DNA from: JAGQPD01 sp020426865
GTDB lineage: Bacteria; Planctomycetota; Planctomycetia; Pirellulales; Pirellulaceae
Direction: 5' to 3'
Length of the DNA: 64,000 bases
NCBI GenBank assembly: GCA_041399065.1
Contig: JAWKTN010000013.1
Location: forward strand, 1-64,000
The translations under genes and the position numbers were made by a program. Each line of letters starts with the position of its first letter. The first letter of the stretch is position 1. The notes under the pieces were generated by a model that was not told the origin of the DNA, did not search any database, and worked only from the letters and a program-made list of their open reading frames with translations. Shown here one piece after another: positions 60,416 through 64,000 of the stretch.

Positions 60416-60862
60416 TTACGACTTGATGTTAATGCGTCTGGGTTGCGCTTTCGCCGATTTGGCAACGGTGACCCGCAGGACGCCATCCGAATACTGCGCC
60501 TCAACATTTTCGCTGTCGACATCCGGCCCCAGACTGAAGGTCCGGCGGAACTTCCCGCAGGGGCGTTCCAAACGGTGAAACGTCTCGCCAGGTTCGGCCT
60601 TTTCGGCCTGTCGTTCGCCCGAGATGGTCAAGCGACCTTCGTGCAACTCAATGGCGACATCGTCGGGTTTCATGCCGGGTAGGTCAAGCGTAATCATGTA
60701 GAACTTGTCGGATTCGGCGACGTTGGCCCGCGGTGCAAATGACGACATTTCGTCGCAACCGCCTTCGCCGGTCTGGATCCGACCGACCAGATCGTCCATT
60801 TCGCGACGAAGGACGTCGAATAAATTTCCGCCGCGGACATTCCAGGGGTTTGATCGTGACAT
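60416..60862 (-). CDS. Small heat-shock protein, Hsp20/alpha-crystallin
   Basis: The ATG at 60862 follows AGGAGCAATCAAC. The 148-residue product reads MSRSNPWNVRGGNLFDVLRR EMDDLVGRIQ, then an alpha-crystallin domain: FAPRANVAESDKFYMITLDL PGMKPDDVAIELHEGRLTIS GERQ, CGKFRRTFSLGPDVDSENVE AQYSDGVLRVTV. A short C-terminal tail ends RRINIKS (IxI/V-like anchor). It acts as an ATP-independent holdase in the cytoplasm. A longer upstream frame exists but is not conserved. Confidence 0.9.
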   Translation of the reverse strand: MSRSNPWNVRGGNLFDVLRREMDDLVGRIQTGEGGCDEMSSFAPRANVAESDKFYMITLDLPGMKPDDVAIELHEGRLTISGERQAEKAEPGETFHRLERPCGKFRRTFSLGPDVDSENVEAQYSDGVLRVTVAKSAKAQPRRINIKS

Positions 60863-61251
60863 GTTGATTGCTCCTGTTCTCGGTTCGGCAACGACGGGCC
60901 ACCCTAGGGGCCGGCCCATAGGGTGTGGATGTTCGTTGCATTTGTTCCCAGGGTCATTCGCTAACGTTGTTCCGATATTGGTTAGCAAACGATATGCCAT
61001 CGGATTAGCGACGATCGTAAAGCGTTCGCGTACAAATAGTTAGGAACCGCGGAGCGTCCGCGGATGCTCTGCGGTGAACTGTCAATTTGGCAGCGAATGT
61101 GTATCGTAGCGGATGTTCGGGCTGGCCAATCAGCGTTTAGGCCTTTGGTCGGGAGTGCCGATGCTACCTAGCGACCCATGGCCCGGTTCGCGAAAGGTAC
61201 GAGACTGCGGAAGCTTGGCCTAATGGGGGGACAGACAGGAGGTCGAACGAG
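60863..61251. other. Divergent intergenic region (hsp20 / deacetylase-like)
   Basis: About 390 bases with no gene. No CIRCE-type inverted repeat (TTAGCACTC-N9-GAGTGCTAA) was seen, so hsp20 is not obviously HrcA-controlled. Confidence 0.4.
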
Positions 61252-62037
61252 ATGGCATTGTACGGTCGGAAGGTGATCCAGTTATCGGTCGACACCGAGT
61301 TGGGAGCGGACCAAACGGCGTTGGCGGAGTATCAAAGACGACGCGAGCTCTTGCATGGGATAAGGGCGATCGTGTCTCGCCATCAGCTTCCTGTGACCTG
61401 GGGGATGGGGGGGCCCGACGCGTCTTCCCTGCAGGAAATGACCGGCGGCATTTCTCAACTCGACGAGATCGCGTTGCAGGCCGACAGTGCCTGGTGCGGT
61501 GCTCACGCCAAGCGTTCGCTTTTCCTGCATGAACTGACTTCGCGGTTGGATTCCGCCGCCGACGCGGGGGAAACAATCACGACGTTGCTATTGGGAAATA
61601 ACGGCATACCCGACTGTTGGGATGTCATGGTTCGACGCGGTATCCGAGCCATTGGTGTGATAGGCTCTTCCCATCCAACCTTCCGCAATGGTGGGGAGAA
61701 ACCGCAGCAAGTGCGGTTTGGACTCTGGCGTTTCCCCACACACTTGGTGTTGCCGTATCGGCAAGTTGCTCGATTTCGGTGGACGAGTCCTCGACCCTGT
61801 CGGACGCTGATCAAATTAGCCAATGAGCAGTCTCGCCTGGTCCGGATCGCGATTCGGATCTCGGACATGGTGGGGATGCCCGGGAGCGAGCGGGGGTTGG
61901 ACAGGATGCTAGAACATGTCGCGGTTGCTCGCGACCAGGCCGGATTCACCGTGGAAACGCTATCGGACAGCACCCAGCGTGCGATGACGGAAAATATTGG
62001 GCGTCCGTCACGTTCGTTACTCAAAGAGGCCGCATAA
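61252..62037 (+). CDS. Divergent polysaccharide-deacetylase-like protein
   Basis: A 261-residue protein without a signal peptide. The order of segments resembles the NodB beta/alpha-barrel: KVIQLSVDTELGADQTALAE (first strand with Asp), HGIRAIVSRHQLPVTWGMGG (T-W barrel strand), GIRAIGVIGSSHPT, and FGLWRFPTHLVLPY before the last helices (MLEHVAVARDQAGFTVETLS). The H-x-x-x-H metal motif of NodB is not present (a HAKRSLFLHEL segment is the closest). It may be inactive or use another mechanism. The assignment is tentative. Confidence 0.4.
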   Translation: MALYGRKVIQLSVDTELGADQTALAEYQRRRELLHGIRAIVSRHQLPVTWGMGGPDASSLQEMTGGISQLDEIALQADSAWCGAHAKRSLFLHELTSRLDSAADAGETITTLLLGNNGIPDCWDVMVRRGIRAIGVIGSSHPTFRNGGEKPQQVRFGLWRFPTHLVLPYRQVARFRWTSPRPCRTLIKLANEQSRLVRIAIRISDMVGMPGSERGLDRMLEHVAVARDQAGFTVETLSDSTQRAMTENIGRPSRSLLKEAA

Positions 62038-62048
62038 CATCCTCGTAA

Positions 62049-62231
62049 CTAGCGGACCTCCTTTAGAGTGAGCCAGCTAATATAGCCCAGTCCAAGTGCG
62101 CAGACGACGAACGCAATATCCATCATCGGTTTCGCCTTTTGAAACGGAAAGCTGATGATCAAATCCATGGCGAATAGCACAAGGATCAGCACGGCGATAA
62201 TCATGGCGGTTATGGTAAGGCCTTTGGCCAT
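62049..62231 (-). CDS. Small two-helix membrane protein (60 residues)
   Basis: The ATG at 62231 is preceded by AAAGGAAAGTGGCCCC. The product has two helices (ITAMIIAVLILVLFAMDLII and MMDIAFVVCALGLGYISWLT) joined by SFPFQKAKP, with a charged LKEVR end. It is convergent with the deacetylase-like gene. The family is unknown but the layout is typical of small planctomycete inner-membrane proteins. Confidence 0.55.
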   Translation of the reverse strand: MAKGLTITAMIIAVLILVLFAMDLIISFPFQKAKPMMDIAFVVCALGLGYISWLTLKEVR

Positions 62232-62550
62232 GGGGCCACTTTCCTTTCACTGTCCCACGCCCTGGTAAGGAAATCGGGCGTCGATCTGTCTCCCAAACCT
62301 GCTAGTATAGTCCAAAGATTGTGGCTGTCACGAGCGAAACAGTCACGAGCGAAACAATGGGGAATACGGTGCCGATGGTGCGGGTTATCCGAACGAGGGG
62401 GCCTGTACCGCCGAATCGTTGGTGACTTGAGTCCACTAGTTCATCACGGTCGTCCCCCCCCCAACACCCGAAAATGCTCGCCAAGGCAGCGTCTGAACCG
62501 ACCCAGGCGACCCCAGGCGATACGCCGTTTTCCTCGGGAATTCCATTTCC
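62232..62550. other. Intergenic with two 15-bp tandem repeats
   Basis: GTCACGAGCGAAACA occurs twice in tandem at about 62327-62357. Nothing else is recognised. Confidence 0.4.
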
Positions 62551-63162
62551 ATGACGCCGAACTACCCACCAAGCGACGATCGTCCGGACCGTGAACCGCC
62601 TTTGGAGGCATCGCCTTACGAGGAACGGTCGACGGACGGTCCGGTCGACGCCGGGAAATCGGTGGAGAACCCGTTTCGTGACCATCTCGACGATGGGGGC
62701 AACCCGTACGCGTCCCCGACCGCTCAGGAAACTCGCGCTGGCTCGGCCGATCCGGCCAAGCGAGTCCGCGAGGTTGCGGTCTTGTTGGTCATTCACGGGG
62801 CATTGTTGTTGTTGGCGGCGGCGTTTTTTGTCCTCACACTGGTCGTGTTTGGCATCCAAGCCACCACACCCGGCGCGGCCAGTGAATTCCCCGGTGATCC
62901 CCATGTCTGGTGGTTGATGTTGGGGTATTACGGGATCGCGGCAATCATTTTGATCATCGTCGGCGGCCTGCAGATTTACGCCGGATTTCGTAACTACCGC
63001 CTGCGGAACCGTCCGCTGGGACTGGCTGCCCTCTCACTGGGACTGGCCTTGATCTTCACTTGTTACTGCGCCCCCACCGGGTTGGTCTTGGGGATCTATG
63101 GGTTGACCGTCTATCTCAAGCAGAGCACGATCCTCGCGTTCGAACAAGCCAGAGCGACTTAG
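62551..63162 (+). CDS. NPYASP-type multi-pass membrane protein
   Basis: A 203-residue product. The N-terminal ~70 residues are hydrophilic with the planctomycete GGNPYASPTAQ motif. Four helices follow, for example VAVLLVIHGALLLLAAAFFV, YGIAAIILIIVGGLQIYAGF and AALSLGLALIFTCYCAPTGL VLGIYGLTVYL. It resembles other N-P-Y-x-S/A-P membrane proteins, which are frequent in Pirellulales and of unknown role. The start is supported by GGAATTCCATTTCC just upstream only weakly. Confidence 0.6.
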   Translation: MTPNYPPSDDRPDREPPLEASPYEERSTDGPVDAGKSVENPFRDHLDDGGNPYASPTAQETRAGSADPAKRVREVAVLLVIHGALLLLAAAFFVLTLVVFGIQATTPGAASEFPGDPHVWWLMLGYYGIAAIILIIVGGLQIYAGFRNYRLRNRPLGLAALSLGLALIFTCYCAPTGLVLGIYGLTVYLKQSTILAFEQARAT

Positions 63163-63330
63163 TGCCCGATTGGCGTTTTTCCGTTCCCGTCGATCGCTGT
63201 CGTCGACGCGGAATCTGACGATGGCGTACTTGCACGACACGCCGCAGGTTGTCTATCTTGCTGGTGCGCGGCCAGTGCTTCCTGCAGCAAATGGCTGTTG
63301 ATCTTAGCGGCAAATCCAAAGGACCTCGGT

Positions 63331-63834
63331 ATGGTAAAGAACGACCTGGGCGAAAGAGTGGCGGTATACACCGGGTCCTTCGATCCGATCACACTAGGGC
63401 ACTTAAATGTTATTGAGCGCGGCAGTCGACTGGTGGATAAGCTGATCGTCGGGATCGGAGTCAATGTCGAGAAGCAGTCGCTGTTCAGTCCTACCGAACG
63501 ATCCGATCTGGTGCGCGAAGTCTCGCGGCATTTGCCGAATGTGGAAGTCAAGGTGTTTCAAGGCTTGGCCGTTAGCTTCGTTCATCAATCTCGGGCTCGG
63601 CTAATGCTACGTGGGATCCGCCCTCTGACCGATATTGCCGCCGAGTTCACGATGATGCTCGCCAATCGCGAACTTGATCCCGATGTCGAAACGGTGTTTC
63701 TGATGGCCGATCAATCCTTGGCACACGTTTCCAGTAGCCTGATCAAACAGATTGCCCCTTTGGCTACCGATGAAATGTTGGCGAAGTTTATTCCCCGCGA
63801 GATCATCGCGCCGCTCCGCGAAAAACTGAAGTAA
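63331..63834 (+). CDS. coaD: Phosphopantetheine adenylyltransferase
   Basis: A 167-residue cytoplasmic enzyme of coenzyme A synthesis. It joins ATP and 4'-phosphopantetheine to give dephospho-CoA. The start at 63331 is an ATG after AAGGACCTCGGT; the frame also opens at a TTG at 63298. It has VAVYTGSFDPITLGHLNVIE, with the nucleotidyltransferase T/HxGH motif, LSxxxR-equivalent SRARLMLRGIRPLTDIAAEF TMMLANREL, and ETVFLMADQSLAHVSSSLIK QIA (the ISSS-like end motif). The length is usual. Confidence 0.95.
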   Translation: MVKNDLGERVAVYTGSFDPITLGHLNVIERGSRLVDKLIVGIGVNVEKQSLFSPTERSDLVREVSRHLPNVEVKVFQGLAVSFVHQSRARLMLRGIRPLTDIAAEFTMMLANRELDPDVETVFLMADQSLAHVSSSLIKQIAPLATDEMLAKFIPREIIAPLREKLK

Positions 63835-63899
63835 ACGAGAACACGTTCCCCAACTGGAAGCAGCCAGGGTATTGCCCAAAATGTCACCTTGAACTCAGC

Positions 63900-64000
63900 G
63901 AATTCAGGGCCGAAGGCCCTTCACAACCGCCGCCGGGCCCGAAGGGCCCGGTTTCGGCGCCCCACGCCCCCAGGGCCGAAGGCCCGACACAAGTGTGTTA
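63900..64000 (+). repeat. REP-like hairpin element, copy III, reaching the window edge
   Basis: Starting with AGGGCC-GAA-GGCCCT (63907-63921), then GGGCCC-GAA-GGGCCC (63943-63957), then the 35 bases 63966-64000 identical to 9724-9758. It lies 66 bases after the coaD stop and probably continues beyond the window. Confidence 0.75.

Noticed and set aside
62302..62904. 200-residue minus-strand frame antisense to the NPYASP membrane protein
   Set aside because: Arg/Gly/Val-rich shadow of a GC-rich coding region, no motif, and it overlaps a better-supported gene on the other strand.
1..64000. tRNA or rRNA genes
   Set aside because: I looked for cloverleaf-like ends (GGTTCRANYCC with acceptor pairing) and rRNA signatures and saw none; hits to GGTTCGA were explained by the RFEVL micro-repeat.

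Overview
The window looks like part of a Planctomycetota chromosome, most likely from the Pirellulales; this is inferred from protein families, since no rRNA is present. The evidence is a set of planctomycete signatures: two PVC-type membrane-bound dehydrogenase/cytochrome c modules, a formylglycine sulfatase, a DUF1080 protein, a Hint-domain protein, proteins with LExRxxL-type N-termini or PEP-CTERM-like tails, zinc-ribbon membrane proteins starting MTIEFxCxxC, and a membrane protein with an NPYASP motif. No tRNA, rRNA, CRISPR array, integrase or complete insertion sequence was recognised.

Region by region. Positions 1-10.4 kb are a gene graveyard: an orphan hicB with a truncated hicA, remnants of two REP-type (Y1-like) transposases, fragments of a Uma2 protein, an SDR, a Ser/Thr kinase, a Hint protein and a PD40 protein, mixed with a few intact genes (an NxxGxxAF-repeat secreted protein, a lipoprotein acetyltransferase, a sulfatase). 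Non-coding repeats lie between them: a 24-bp repeat at two gene breakpoints, a 39-bp inverted repeat, and REP-like hairpins with GAA loops. Positions 10.4-31 kb hold dehydrogenase/cytochrome genes (one fused, one split in two), flgM, a Fur-family regulator, purB, an HD phosphohydrolase and several large secreted proteins. Positions 31-40 kb carry a MoxR-type AAA ATPase with its vWA partner and a 1408-residue fusion of a class C beta-lactamase-like domain to a long repeat region. Positions 39.8-42.6 kb hold a ZIP metal transporter, a 293-bp near-identical copy of its 3' end, and a PIN/antitoxin pair between the two. From 42.6 to 64 kb the content is mostly housekeeping (ilvD, xylA, pyk, a di-haem peroxidase, hsp20, coaD) mixed with planctomycete-specific membrane proteins and a 1169-residue YhaN/Rad50-like coiled-coil protein that appears to have lost its Walker A motif.

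How the parts relate. The two dehydrogenase/cytochrome modules, the sulfatase and the DUF1080 protein fit extracellular or periplasmic sugar catabolism, with xylA and pyk feeding central carbon metabolism. The REP-like hairpins and dispersed micro-repeats fit the REP-type transposase remnants in the same window and suggest past mobilisation. The best candidates for something undescribed are the degenerate YhaN-like protein, the beta-lactamase/repeat fusion, the 24-bp breakpoint repeat, and a dispersed 13-mer that encodes RFEVL and occurs four times.
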